Source: Augochlora pura (lineage: Eukaryota > Arthropoda > Insecta > Hymenoptera > Halictidae). From it: a DNA stretch of 64,000 nt. The notes beneath the pieces were generated by a model. It saw only the letters and a list, made by a program, of their open reading frames with translations. It searched no databases and was not told the DNA's origin. The position numbers and the translations under genes are program-made. Numbering within the stretch: position 1 is the stretch's first letter; each line of letters begins with the position of its first letter. Positions 1 to 14,000 of this stretch are shown here, piece by piece. The DNA is taken from positions 24,489,640-24,553,639 of the forward strand of contig NC_135781.1 of the NCBI RefSeq assembly GCF_028453695.1. Reading direction: 5' to 3'.

Positions 1-472
1 TCATCGGGTTATAGCAATCCTCATTGATGACTTCACGTCCGTTTACTCGTGGCTGGAGTTCGCTAATCACAATAAATCCCCTTGCTCACTGGGATCTGTT
101 TAACTATGACGAATACTCTTCGTCAGCGTGCTTTTTCCTGGCCGAACATTTATATTCTACTAATTAATTTGTTCGACCGAGGTTTCACCGTATTATGCTA
201 ATTAAATACTAGACAGTGGATCTTTATGCAAGGTAAAAGTTGTCTGCATCAATTTCAAGACATAAGAGCCAAATACCATATTTTTTCTTTTCTATAACAA
301 TTCCAACAACGTTAGATCAGTAGATCAACTTTTCAGTCTCTTTGAATCGATTCACTGTTTTAATCGATATTCAGTTATTTGTGCCGGAACGCATAAAATC
401 CGCAATCTACTAATTCGTAAGCGGAGGAAAGCGTAGATTATCCGAGGATTAAATCGAAGTGGCTTCTCCCAG
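1..472. other. Intronic sequence at left edge
   Basis: Upstream part of the intron before the first visible RhoGEF exon. It is AT-rich with stops in every frame. I see no exon, RNA gene or repeat in it beyond the acceptor at 471-472. Confidence 0.6.
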
Positions 473-2048
473 AAAATAGGATAGAGCCGCACGAAGTGAT
501 AATAACGCCGCCACCGGAGGAGCCACGGTTGAGTCAAGCGAGCGAGGGTAGCGAGGCGGCTAGCGAGGCACCCTCGGAGACGTCCTCGCCGTCGGGTAAA
601 ACGAGAAGGTACCGGGGGGACACCAGCAAAAGGAGAAAGGGCGTGTACATAACCCAATGGCCGGAGCCCTTGGACACCGACAGGAACAAGCTGTCAGCTC
701 AGAGCAGCGAAGAACGAGACGAGCCACCTGCGACGCCCAGTGACCTCTCCGACTGCGAGGGCCACACGCCTAGAAGGTAACACGAGAACCACCGCTAATA
801 TATCGGAATAGAATGCAAATGGACCCGAAGTGTCTGCCTACGGATACGATTTAAGAGGAGAGCACGCGGCAGAAGCGGCCGGCTGTTTGCCTAACATTGC
901 CCTTTTCGTCTCCGTCCCCTTCCCGAGCTGCCACTTCCATCACACCTATTCGAATACCGGCAAATCAAATGCCGGGCAGACGTTTCAAGATCGGTATTTT
1001 ATTTGTTTCAACCCCTTTCACGTTTACGCCATTTGCCCAACCTTCAAAGCAATCTCCTTGAATCGGTGCATTAGTATTGTGTCTATGTAGTTGGTCCATA
1101 AGCTTCTGCAAATTTATAAGACGTTTCTTGTGGATTGTTAGTGGATCTTATGGATCGTTTCAAGATTCCTTTCTGGAAACAAGAAAACGATTGTGGTGTT
1201 TCATTTGTCATTGATCGCCTCTCTTCATTTATTCCAGTGAACTTCGTCATCGTATGGAAAGTGGGATGCGTAGATACTGTTTTCAAAGTAGTGACGATTG
1301 TGCGCAGCTAGAATGTAGGCGTTTGTACGTGTGCTTTATAAATGTCAAAATGAAATGGCATAAAAAGATAAATAAAACGGAAATTTGATATTTGTCAGAT
1401 AGTTTAATTTTGCAACGTTTAGATTGCTTACTTATCAGCTTCATCACATTGGTGTTACTATTCGGTTAACGCTGCAACAGCGTTAAACCTTTTAAGACAT
1501 CTGGTCTATGTGTCAAAAACCTGAGTAATCAGAAAAATGAGCAATACATTTTTATCTTTTTTTTTATCAATGTCAACGAATTACATACCTGTAACTTTTG
1601 CAATAAAATGTATACTCGTAAAATGGTCGGTATGTCAATATTTGTGCTCGAAGGATTAATAAAGTAGGAATTTCGGTAAAATTAGCATAAAATAGAAGTG
1701 GATGGAACGGTACAAGTAAATCTCGGACATTATGGTTGTTTACTCAGGTACAGTAAGAGGCCTCTGCGCGGTCCCTACGGACAAATGCTCGAGGCCGAAA
1801 TGGCGAAGCCGCGAGCCACCGATATCGCTCTCGAGGAAGGTCTTCGTCCACGGAGAAAAGTTTCCGCGAATCTTTCGTACAACACCAGCTCGAATAACAG
1901 CAGCTCCGAGCCGCCAACACCCTGCCATCACAGAACGACCTCCAGCCCGAGCAAACTCGAAGGACTTCCGGGACCAAGTCCTGAACTATTGGCAGAACTA
2001 CTTCGAGGTTCTTCGGAGAGGGTAGCCCGAGCGCCGGCGCATCGAAAC
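473..2048 (+). CDS. ARHGEF17: RhoGEF N-terminal exons (low-complexity linker before DH)
   Basis: Two exons, 473-776 and 1748-2048. The first follows a good acceptor (ggcttctcccag) and ends AGAAG|GTAACA. The second starts after a tttactcag acceptor; the split Arg codon (AG|G) joins them in frame. The first encodes a Pro/Glu/Ser-rich stretch beginning around IITPPPEEPRLSQASEGS. The second opens with RYSKRPLRGPYGQMLEAEMA, which looks conserved, then becomes Ser/Pro-rich and probably disordered, and ends at HRN|gtgagt in phase 0. Such long disordered N-terminal parts are normal for ARHGEF17. An in-frame TAA at 418-420 shows that 473 is an internal exon boundary and not the protein start. Confidence 0.8.
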
Positions 2049-5000
2049 GTGAGTACCATTAAGCTGAATATTACATTAGTTCGATACAGAAACGTCGAGA
2101 TCGAGAGGGAGGAACGTCGACCAAGGAGACTCGATGGACGGAATAAGATGGCGTAGGAGTAGGAGAATTCATTTAGTAATTCTCGGTCATCCTCGATATT
2201 AACTGATCGATCGTCGTTTTTCTATACGCATGGTACAATTTTGGAGGACATTTATGATGATAACACTTGATTCTTTCTATGTCTTTTCAAAGAATAATTC
2301 AAGGTAATCTATTAACCCCTTGCACTACCGCTCTTTTTTTTTTTATTCGTACTTAATAATTTTCCTAATAGGACCAGACAATTTTTGTTTCCTGTATTCT
2401 CTTTATTTACCTTCATTTCCATACTTTGATAGTAGAAGAATATATTTTCACTTCGATGTGAAAGAAATTAATAATATTCATATTTAGTAGAGCTTGAATA
2501 AAATCTTCACCACGGGTCTGACTCGTTATTGTGACGCAAGGGTTTAAGGCATTAAATAGACATATAGAAGAAATAAAATATCGTCTTGAACATCCTACAA
2601 GATCATCTACCTCAACGAATTTCGACGATCTCGTTAATGAAAATAATTTAAAAGAATAATTTGCTTCGGTGCTTTTCAATCGATACAGATCATTTTCTAA
2701 TCGCAGTCTTCGTTTCACGAATCTTTTAGCATTTAAATTGACGCGCTGTATTTCCCTGTGATAGAACTTGTGCTGCCATTCAAAAATCTATCCTCGGATA
2801 GTGACTAATGACCAATGGCAAATAAATCACAGAGCCTGAAATGATCGTCCATCAATGTTCAAGATCGCGAGCACAAGTACAATTTGAATTCATAAATCTC
2901 TTTTCGTTTCAATTAATTGTGCGGGATTTTTAAGCGTTTCACTCGCTGTTGAATCATAATCACGCATTCACGAGACGCGATGTAACGAGGAGGAGCTAGT
3001 CAGTGGATCGATTAACGAACCGGGGGCAGCAAAAACAAAAGGGAGGAAGCCAATGATCTCGAGCCGAGTCAAGAGCACCGCGATTGATCTTATCGTGCCG
3101 TCGTATCTCTCTGGCGGTCTCTTCGGCGATTTCCTCCTCTCGTAGCATCTGGCATCGAATTTAAAGCAACGGATTAATAGATTGTGCTGTTTATCGAGCA
3201 AAGAGAACCAATGGAGTGGCCTCCATTCAATTTGCGAATGGTGTCACGGCGTGAAACTAGCGAAATTGCGAATCGTCATATAATGCTACGAAGTTGGATC
3301 TCTTATAAATTCATTATCAAAAGAATACTGTTACGCTAGTGTATGCTTCGCTGCTGTTTAACAATTATCGTAGGCATCTAAGCAGCAATTGTGGAACTGA
3401 TAAATAATAACAACTTTTATTGGTCCGTTTTACAACGTAGTCGACATAATCTACATATGCATGCTATTTCTTCTTATTTACATATTTTTATTATATCTTC
3501 AGCAGTATTCTCTGTTGATAAAGCTGTAAAGTCAATAAAAATAGCCAGGTCAAAGCAGAAAGATTATTAATTGCTTTTTTACGGTCATTGTATCAGAAAC
3601 GAAGCGATTTAACGAATGATGCAATTGCCTGTTCAGATTTAAAATTTAATTTTTGTGCTAATCAGCGCGCCTTTGGCTTTATGCCGACAGCGGTTAAGTA
3701 AATATTTACAAAGGAATCTTTTTTAGACGTGACCTTGTATGATTCTGCACCATAGGTCATCATATTTTGCCCCAAAGTCGCCAGGAAACTACGATTATAA
3801 AAATACAGCATTCTGTTTAAAAAAACAAAGATGACCTTCAATTTCCGAGGCGACTCTTGTAAAAAAATTGTTATCACTACACCGTAGCCACCCTTTTTTC
3901 CAGGGAAGCCTTACACGACAAATTTTTCTGGAACTTTTCTAGTTGCGAAAATAATCAAGGTGGTCATTTTTTATTAGTTCGCAAACAGAGGGGCTCAGCC
4001 CGATCCAGAAATAACTGTTGTAACTGTTAAGTAAAAGCATTCGATGAACAGATGCTACAAATCCGGATGATTATTTTGAAACAATAACTGAATCTTCAAC
4101 GAGCTAATATATATTTTCCGCTTCAAATTCATTAAAGATCTTTCATGTAGACGTCCAACTAAAATGAACCGTGCTGTACGCAATGCTTTGTTTTCTTTTC
4201 GATACACAACCAATTCTCCGAGCAATTATAGTCACCACTTCGACGCAATATTTTGCTTTCATTTTTCGTCTATCGGCTCCGTGGAACACGGTTTACATAA
4301 GCGAGAATTTGCAAAAAGATCGGTAGCCTAGTTACGGCACTGTGCGCGCCAAAGTGGATCAGTCACCCGTTCCCCATCAACATAATGTTCCCATCCTGCT
4401 CGGACAGGGAATTTCAGAAATGAAGGAACAAACTATTCAAACAGTCGTCATTTGTAATACAAGACTCCAGACTGGCGGGGAAAATGTAATCTAATAATAA
4501 TGTTCGGCCATATTTCTGGGATGAGTTGGTGGTTTGGCCAGTGCACTCGAGATTAGCATAGTGTCCCCTTGATTCTGGCACAGCGGGGGCGGCTACGAGG
4601 ATATTCCTGGCCTTAGGTGTACCCGGGGACTGATCGGTCTCTACCGATGCGCACGGAATTTGCCGACTGACATTTTTATGCAATCCGACCTTGCTCGATA
4701 CATCGCATCGGCGCTATTCCTCTCTGAGCGCATGCTCGTGGAGCCGTAAGTCCGATCGGGTTTTCGTGCACCACCGAATTTAGGATCCCGAAGGAACCAG
4801 CAACGGAGCTTTTTCGTTAATTGAAGTTCTCGCGTCTATGAATCTAGTCGCCCGACAAGCTTCGAGTCTGAGGGAAATACCGCTCCAAGATGTGTCTAAA
4901 ATGTAGCGTGAGATCCGATCGTAACTTCAGGAATGGTAGCAGCAGCATGGGGATTCGTTTTCGAGTTACGGTTGCTCCTGGAATACGTAATATCAATTCG

Positions 5001-8000
5001 TTGCGAGTCTTTCGCAATTAAATTCATCGACGGTGGACGTACATCTGAATGAAGTATAGCTCATTCCAGTTTGCAGATTTTAACTGAGATATCGTTTAAG
5101 TAATTTTTTTAAGTCTTCTCTTAAGAATTATTTCCCTCCACTGTGAGTATTCGAACAGCAAACAATATTGTACAAAATAATGTAAAGCCGGTAATCATTT
5201 CGCAACTCGTCTTGCGAAACCTGCCTGCGAAAACTCGAGCAGGCAAAATAAAAATAGTTGATCAAATTGATCAATGATGTGTGAAATGGTTACAACAAAG
5301 TCAGCACGAAATATGAAAGCAGGTTTGTCTCACTTAGAAAACAGCATCAGGCGTATTAATCCTGATTAGTGTTTATGGTGGGAAACGTGTGTGCCCGCGC
5401 GTGAACGGGATATTAGTCATATAAGTGGAAAATGGATTTCCTCTGATTGAGAGAAAGCAGAATCGTTTGTAATACCGTGCACGAAACGTTGGAGATCGTC
5501 TCATGGAGTCGTGTGAAAAGACTCTGTTTTCTTGTTGAAGCATTATTGAGAAACATTTTTCGTTCTCAGAATTACACTAGCAAAAATGGAATCAAGTAAT
5601 GAATAAAAGTTGTTCAGCGGCGTGAATGGCTGTCAGTGTCGATACGCGTCACAATGGTTCCATAGAAAAACCTTTCGATCAGGGAAAAAAGAAAAGAGTC
5701 GACACTTCGCTGCAGAAGTACCGTTCAGGAGTTTATGAAATACAATCGACTATAATAACGTGCAGACGCATAGAATTTCTAAAGCATATAAACTAACGCG
5801 TGCAAAAATAACGGATCACTATTCGGATAAACAAAGATATTTTCAGTTGAGCTCTTTATCTATCTTCTGATGTCATTGGTTCGCGAGATATCACGTAGAT
5901 TTCGAGATCTTCATGAATGGATCGCGATGCCGGGGATTTACGACATTCGGGCGCGGTGACGTCGACGGCAAACGTGACGTTCGATCGTACGTACGTAGTC
6001 GGGTAAGTTATAGGAACCCTCCCGCCTACTTCATCATTTTGATAAACGCTGCGTTCCGCTTGAATTTCTCTTCTTTTTCGCAAATGTTACAGCGAGATCG
6101 TGCCAGTTAAATGGAAAAATAAAGGTCGGTTTCGCTGAATAATCTCTTTGACTGTTTATTAATACATAACTCCGCATTGAACCGAAATAATGTAGAAATA
6201 ATGAAGGGCTTCAAAAGAATGTCATATATTTCGTTACCAAATTTTATATGTCAAATTTTTACGTGAATCGCCGTAATTGAATTATTTAAGAAATCATTTA
6301 AAACTATTATTAAATACATTTGAAGCTATATAATTAGATGTGTCAAATTTAATATAGAGAACAGCTTATGTTTATATATAACAGAAATGCACTCGAATGG
6401 ACCTCATGAAAGATTGGAGGTGTTCGATAAATAAGTAAAAAGATGCTTGAAAATTGCAAAATCAGACGTCGCTGCATCGACGCAGGTTAAACAATCGTCG
6501 AATGGAGACGTTAGAAGAAAACATAAAATAATACTTAAACACGCGCAATAAACGTCCATCCCCTCTTTTTTTGTCTCGCAGATATGGCCATCGATTTTTA
6601 TGTGCCTTGTTCGCGCTAGTGAAACAAATTTGTTCCTTCCCTACAGCCACCAAAGCAGCTTTTGGCAACGCTTTTAATTTAGACGTTTCACAGTGAATTC
6701 AATATCTATTCGGAGCAGATAAAATTCGAATTCGCCGGCAGCGTTAATAAAAGCTCAGCAAGTGGATCGCGAAGGATCGTGGAAAAATAATCGGTCAACA
6801 GACAAGCACAGGAGCTTTCGCGATGCTTTCTCGCGGCAACTGTCGATAGAAGCGGCGCGTTCGAGAGGAGCGATTGTCGATAGGGGTGTTCTTTTGGTGG
6901 TAAAGGTACAAGGTCGGCGAGGCTCCCTGGGACAAGGTCGTGGCGGGAAAGCTCCTCGGGCAGGATGGACAAGCAGAGGCAGAGGTAGATGCATGATCAG
7001 AGGCCGAGGAAGCATGAGCAGAGGCAGACGCAGCCAGCCAGGCGAGGATACGTCGTGGCGCGCGTGTAATCCACATGAGAGTGCGCGCCGGCGTTCTGGA
7101 ACCGAAACATCTGCCTCTCTTCCTCCTTAGCGGCCGCTATTCTCTTGGGCATCGATCAGACTAGCCGTGGTTGTGCGACGGGTCGCCAGTTTCAGGCGTA
7201 GCGCCGTGTCTCGCTGTCGCTCCGCAAAAGCTCCAGCCGATCGCGATCCCGCGAATCTCGCGATCGCCGCGACCGCGACACGTGTGAACCTCTCGACGCG
7301 AGAATCGTTAGTATGCTCACGAGGCGAACACCTTGACTCGCGTGCACTCGAGGCCGCGTAGCTCCGAGCCGAAGGGACACAGACACCCTTGCTTGCTTGC
7401 TTGATCGTTTCCGAGGTCTCTCTATCCCCCGAGGTCCACAGCTCTCGGTACGACCGTCACGTGTGAGTCCTTTGAAAAACGTATCCCGAGGATGGTAACG
7501 GTAATCGACGAGAGTATTGTACGCTTTGTAGACTAGTTCCGTTGATATCGATGTGCTGGTCCGATCGGCAGCGATCGGCAACGATGTGATAGTTCGCGAT
7601 CGGTACGCGCGCCTACGCGGTAGTGGGGCATCATCGGTGACCGGTGACCGTGATCCAGGGGAATTACGAGATTAGGCGAGTGCCGACGCTACCTACCCCC
7701 GGCTGCAACGGTGCTCATTAAAATCATTGAAATATCCCGCACACCGCCGAAGAAAACGAGTATCGGCTGTAAAGTTGTTTGGAAGATTCCAAAGACTGCA
7801 TGGTACTGTTAGCCGCGGCTAGAACTAATATTACCCGACTAGAGTAACGGCATATTTGCTAGTGCATCACGTAAGCTCAGCCACCTTCTATTTATTCTCG
7901 ATTCTATTCGGATCAACGGTGTACCACTTGCTGCTCATAATCTAAGAAATCGTGGAAATAATCGCGGCTGCAACAAGTAGCACGGCCGGTTGCTAAATGT

Positions 8001-11000
8001 GAATCTGTAGACCTTCTGCTCTTGGAAGTCGAGTAGCGCTGCTCGTCGTAATTATTTCACACGCTCGCGCCTCGAATCGCACTCCACAGAAATCTTTCTG
8101 ATGACCGACGCTCTCCCGTGCTCTTTCGAGACAAAGGTGCCCACGGAAATTTGAATCCTCAATGCCGATTTCAAACTGTTTGTTTATACCGCTTGGACTT
8201 TCAAAACTATTTCCTTTGTCTTCTTTCGTTAATTTGATTACATTTTTATCGTTTAAGATACAGAGGCGATTTCTATTATATTCGATACAGTTTTCATGGA
8301 TGGCAGAATCTCAGAACTCGTTGTTAGCTAAACGTATTTCACGTGTATATTGCTCAACATATGCGACATTATTTATTGCGAAAATCTGGGAGAATTAAAT
8401 CTAGCACAGCGTCTAAATAAATAATATGCTCTCTGCATAGTTTCGGTAGTTGTAAACCACCTGAACCGTCTCGTCTCAAACTTACCTCGTCCCGTCTCAA
8501 ATTATCATTCCCGAGAAAGGAATTTACCATTACGTTACGTTCACATCAAGGAACAAATTAAGTAAAATTCGTCGCCGTCCCGTTAGAGATGGAAGTTCTT
8601 TATTCGATTAGAAGTTCGTGTTTTACGGGCTGGTTATCGTAACGAAGCGTCCACTTTAATGCAGCAGAGTGCAGGCAGTTAAAGTATCGTACGATATTCA
8701 ATTCGTGGCCAATAACGATCACACACGTCATTCCCCCCTCGGCCCGTTCGGTAATTAACATTTTCGAGCATAATTGTGAGAAAACAGTCGATTATAATTT
8801 TTAATACTTTATGGAAACGCGATAACTGCATTCGCCGGGCGCTTCCGCGTTCCGCGGACCGTTCGTGTTCATTCTATTATTGTGCAATGAATATGGAAAA
8901 TGATCACGGGAATCGGCGCAGCATGCGGCGGGACTATCGAAGGAACCTTTGTTTGATCCACCTAATTGGAGGATAACAGAAATAACATAAGTACTGGACG
9001 AGCAATACCGATACTTGGCAAAAGTCAAAGGTTAACCTTCAGTTTCACCGCTAGTTAGGCAGGATTACGCGCGCAGCTCCTTTGAAACATTAAAACTCAC
9101 GGTGTATAGTTTCGTAGCGGGATCCTTTGAATCCTGTGAGTAAGCTGCACGCTATGTTGCCTCAAGTTATGCAGATTGGTAACTAATTTCCACGCGGTGG
9201 TATTTAACACTCGATTATCATGGGCGGCTTTGTAACGCCGAAATTGCGATTCATGTACTTCCCGATTTGTTCGGTAACGAAAGCGAGTTCGCTCGTCTCG
9301 CGTAATCCGACATCGCAACCCAGTAATTTTACATGTTACGATGCTATGCTTGCTCGTTCTATCATGTCATAATCGGTGCATTACTCGAAATCACACTGAA
9401 CTCGAGGGTATTGCGTGACATCGAACGGACATCGTTTATCTTTTCCCGTATCGTTATGCCATCGCGTGTCATCGTCGATGAAAAACAAGAGACGCGAATG
9501 TAATAGATATTGCATTTATTACTTACGTTTGTCTATGATTGGTAGAGGACATTTATTTTCTTTCTTACCAAAGGCACTGCTTTTTCATCTAACCATCTAT
9601 AAACCCTTAAGTGAACTGCTAATTACTGTCAGTTATTGTTACTGTAAAAAAATGGCATATTTCCAAATTAGTAAATGCAAGGGAATTTACGTTGAAACAT
9701 TCTAAACTGGATACGATAATAAAGGATTGCATGAATTTTTAAACAATTACATTAACATATATTAATTACTTGTCTAGTTGCGTGGGACCGCCGCGACCAC
9801 CATTGAGGGTTAAATGCATAAATACTGCTGTATAATAATTAACACATATTGCCTCATGATATTTTCATACAGCTATGGAATATATTTTTTTTAATTTGTA
9901 CAGATCCGTGGAATAAACTAACGTATTAATTATTCAATAAAGAAGCTAGTTTTAGATCTAATTTAGTATAAATAATAAAAAAAAATTATTCAATTATTCG
10001 TTGGTGAATTATCTCGTTAGATTGACTATTTAATTCAGAAAAAGTACTTTATTCTATAACATAAAATAATGGCACTATACAAATTACCTTTTTCCGTGTG
10101 CTTCTTTAAGTATTAGGTAGTTAAAAAATATACAGAAGTAGAATCATGGATTCTATGGAATTTGCAAGCATTCGATCGAAACAATTTCTACGTACACCGA
10201 GTATGTCATTGAGCGGTTATCGATCAATTATTTGCCATCCGCCCAATAATATGGATTGCTGATAATAGGTTTATGTTGCACGATTATGTTTCCATTTTAA
10301 CGCGAAAGGTTGTCGATAATAGTTACGAATAAAGTCGACCGTCATGTACCTTCTGCGTTGCAATAATAAAAAGGTCAAAGAGTACGCTCTCCGCTTGCCT
10401 GCCTCTTAGGAAAGCTCCTTAGTTCTCAGATCTTTTCTCGTTCAGCTATCGTTGTTTAATGCCACATGGGACGCAAATCCACACAATAAATAAAAACGAT
10501 CTGTCCAATAAGAAACATTATCGCGGAAATTGTGACAGATCCATGGAAAACATTTCCTCGCGTACAGTACGCCAACGTTGTCTTAATCCATCGTCCAGAA
10601 TTACTGCGGTATTTTCCTTACATAAATAAATATCTTTAAATCTAAAAAATTATTAACTCATATTAAAACGTTCGACTATTTTTAAAAATACCATTACAGT
10701 TAGAATTTGCAGATTCACTCGATGTAAGATTCGGTCACGCATCTATCACAGCTAGCTCAGAAGATATTTCTTAAAATATTACTTTAAAATTGAATTTCTC
10801 AAATAAACCGAGAATGGCGCAGAAAGAATCTGTTGCATAAAAATCTACAAGAATCGTCTATTGGTTATCAAAACGCAATCTCGGTGTCGATCGATGTTGC
10901 ACCGATTCGTAACACCGTTCGGTTGAAACGAGTTCCACTCGGGCGACGAGCCTCGGCCCTCGGTTCTCAAAAACCTGGGAATTGCATAAACATCCGCGGT

Positions 11001-14000
11001 CTAATCAGTTCGGTAATCGGATGGAATAGCGAGCCTCCTCGATGAAGGAAGGAAAGCCTCGGTAGCGAAAAAGACAGAAAAGGGAGCTTGTAAGCTCGCG
11101 AGGGGGCCCTGAGTCAGCTCGCTAAATATAACACACCGTGGTACGGCACACGTACGACGTGTTCGACGTATGATCATCCAACTCGAAGTGTGAAAGCTCC
11201 GCGTGGAAACGCCAAAACTTGCCGGACGAGTCCGGAGTGGACCGAGCTTTTAAAGTGACGCTGCTGAATCACTCCGAGACGAGAAGCGAGAGGCGAGAGG
11301 CTCCAGCAGACACGAGACAGCTTTTGTCCGTGGTTCCGCGATCAGAATTTCTGCGATCGACGGTCTGCTGGCTGACGATCATTAAATCAATATACACGAG
11401 CCGTCGCCCATCGGGTTTTCCCCACGAACCTTCAATGTTTTTAACATCTACAGACCGCCCCATAATCGGTGATCTAACTCCTGCTAAAAAATGGCTCCAG
11501 ATTCAATCTGTTGCGATTTAATTAATATCGTCGAATTTACCGCATCCGTCTAAACGCACTACCATTTTTCGTTTCTATCAAATGATCACAGAAATTTTAA
11601 CAATCTTGTTGACGATTTTGACGTAATATTTTCTGCCAGAGTTAGTGCCAATCGGCTTGCTTTATTACAATCTATTTTCTATTTTAATTGATCTTAGTCA
11701 TGGCCAACGGCTGCAGCTCGCCTGTTACGCGTTCAATTAACTTGGTGCATAAATAAAACCTCGTATGAAAACGTTTCATTCCACACAGTCCACTCACTTT
11801 CACGCATCAAATCATCTTCCGTATTGTCCTCTCTCGATTCTCGTATTCTATTATTTCAACTGTTTCTATTATTTCCGATCATTGTTTCGTTATAATTAAA
11901 ATCAAGGCTTCCATTATTTCCACTTGAAAAGAAAGTCAGAAGAAATAGAAAATTCTTGTTACTTGAACGGCAATGAAACTTACTCTCGAATTAAATTCTC
12001 AATATTTCTATGGTGTACCGATTCGATTGATCTTCTCTTGCCTCGCGAAAAGAAATCTGCTCGCCTAGCGGAATTCGCTAAGAGCAACGTGGCTCTCCTC
12101 TAATTATCTTTCTTCGTTATTAATAATCCTTTTGCCACGGTGTCAAGGAAATGTTACCAATAAAGTAGCGGTGTAAAATTAATGACCCTTGTAGTTGATA
12201 AGGGGAACCTTGATCGAAGGAAACCTCCTTTCCTCACATCGTTAGCTTTTCCGATATTATAACTCTCTCGCTTCTGTAAACCAGTACAACTTTTGCAGAA
12301 TTCAGGATATTTTTACTGGGATACAGGCGATGTTAGTGAACGTATTCTGTGAATAATCGCCAGTTCATTTCAACAAACAAAAGTGAAATTTAACGCGAGG
12401 GCAATTACATGCTCGCGTTGATATACATCGCTATTTCACTGTGTGTCTAATAGATAGAAGAAATTACATCGAGCTGTCTGATAAATTTACGAAGAGCGAA
12501 CAGAAAATATCTGCCTTAAACACGCAATGTTCGAGCCGGTCTCCGATCTCCGTTCAATCGAAACTCGCGTTTTATAGGGAGTTTTGTATTATTTTTCCTC
12601 GGTTCCATTTTACTCCTTTAATCCTACAAAAATAAACGTAAACATGATTAAACTGACGTAAAGTATCGATACACGGTCTATTTTAAAATGGGACCATGAA
12701 AGTTGAATGCAAGGTGTTCCGTAGTACTTCTTTAAAAATAAAATGCGAATGTCGCCTGAACGCGAGTTCATAAACGATTTATTGCAAACTCGTGACGGAA
12801 TAAATAATGCACAAGGTGATCCGTTTTAATCGATCCTGCCGATTATTTCCTCGTGACGTTTGTTAGAATTGCGCTTGTAGAGAAAGATAGGTCAGCCTTT
12901 GCGTATAATAGGAGAATCGACAAATAGCGAAAGGTTAATGAAGTTGATAAATATTCGTGTCCTCTGTAGAAATTATATGAAAAACAAGTGGAGCACGAGG
13001 GACTTTGTTATAAACGTATGCCGCGTTGGAACGTAAATACATGAATGACTGCGCTGCATCGAAAAGCCTGTTGATATATGTATAACTTCGCCGATCTTCT
13101 CGAAATTTCTTACACACTATTGATTTTCCCTCGTCCACGCACGCACGCAGAGTACGCGAGTAACGTTTTAAAAACGTTATTAACATCTCGATTCTTCCAT
13201 TACACGTATACTCTATGCACGCATGATAAAATACAAATAGAACAAGATAGTATAGTTCCTGTCGTGCTATCCATGACCTATATTTTCAAGATATTATCGT
13301 TGCATTGTTAATCATCGAACCTTACCTCAATCATATTTCTATATCAATTTACAAGGCACTTCATATTTCGCGTTGGTCTAATATTTACAATCATATTATG
13401 CAAATTAAATTTTATTATACAAATTATATTATATTATGCTAATTATGTTATGTTATATTACATTATGCTTACACAGTCGCTTCCAGAAACTAATATCGAC
13501 AAATAAAAGTGTTAAATACACAAACGATAATTATCCATAATTAAAGCAAGGTTAGGTTGCCAAGTATAGTTTCTGTTTCATTGAAATGAATCTGTGCGAA
13601 TGATACAGGCACATCGTGTGACGCGAACTTATTGCCTTGCTATCTATTGTAACAGTTTCCTACGTCAGAACTGATATACAGGTGAAAGACGTGCACGTTT
13701 CACCTTTATAGCGACGGAAAAATCTGTTTCTTATAGAACAGCTCGAACCGATTTCTTAAGGAAAAAGTAATTCTGAAAGATGCAGGTAACCCATATAAGT
13801 TGCGACGAATGAAATGTCAAGGAATGCCGTTTAAAGTGGTCCAAAAATCTACAAAAGCAACGATTGAAATGTCACCACGCCTGAAGCGAAACCGCACAGA
13901 ATATCTCATTATGCTTTGTAGAATATTTACCTGCAACCTTTTCAATTTCTACGACCTGACATAAAATTTATGTGGACCAAAAGTTCACATTTCCATCCAG

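Noticed and set aside
4414..4683. 89-codon minus-strand frame, GC-richer than its flanks
   Set aside because: Some protein-like composition, but no family recognised and no convincing splice partners; could be an old transposon or pseudogene piece.
6762..7130. Arg/Gly-rich 122-codon frame resembling an RGG protein
   Set aside because: The first codon is GTG and the RGRG pattern follows from a purine-rich DNA repeat; no splice context fits a coding exon.
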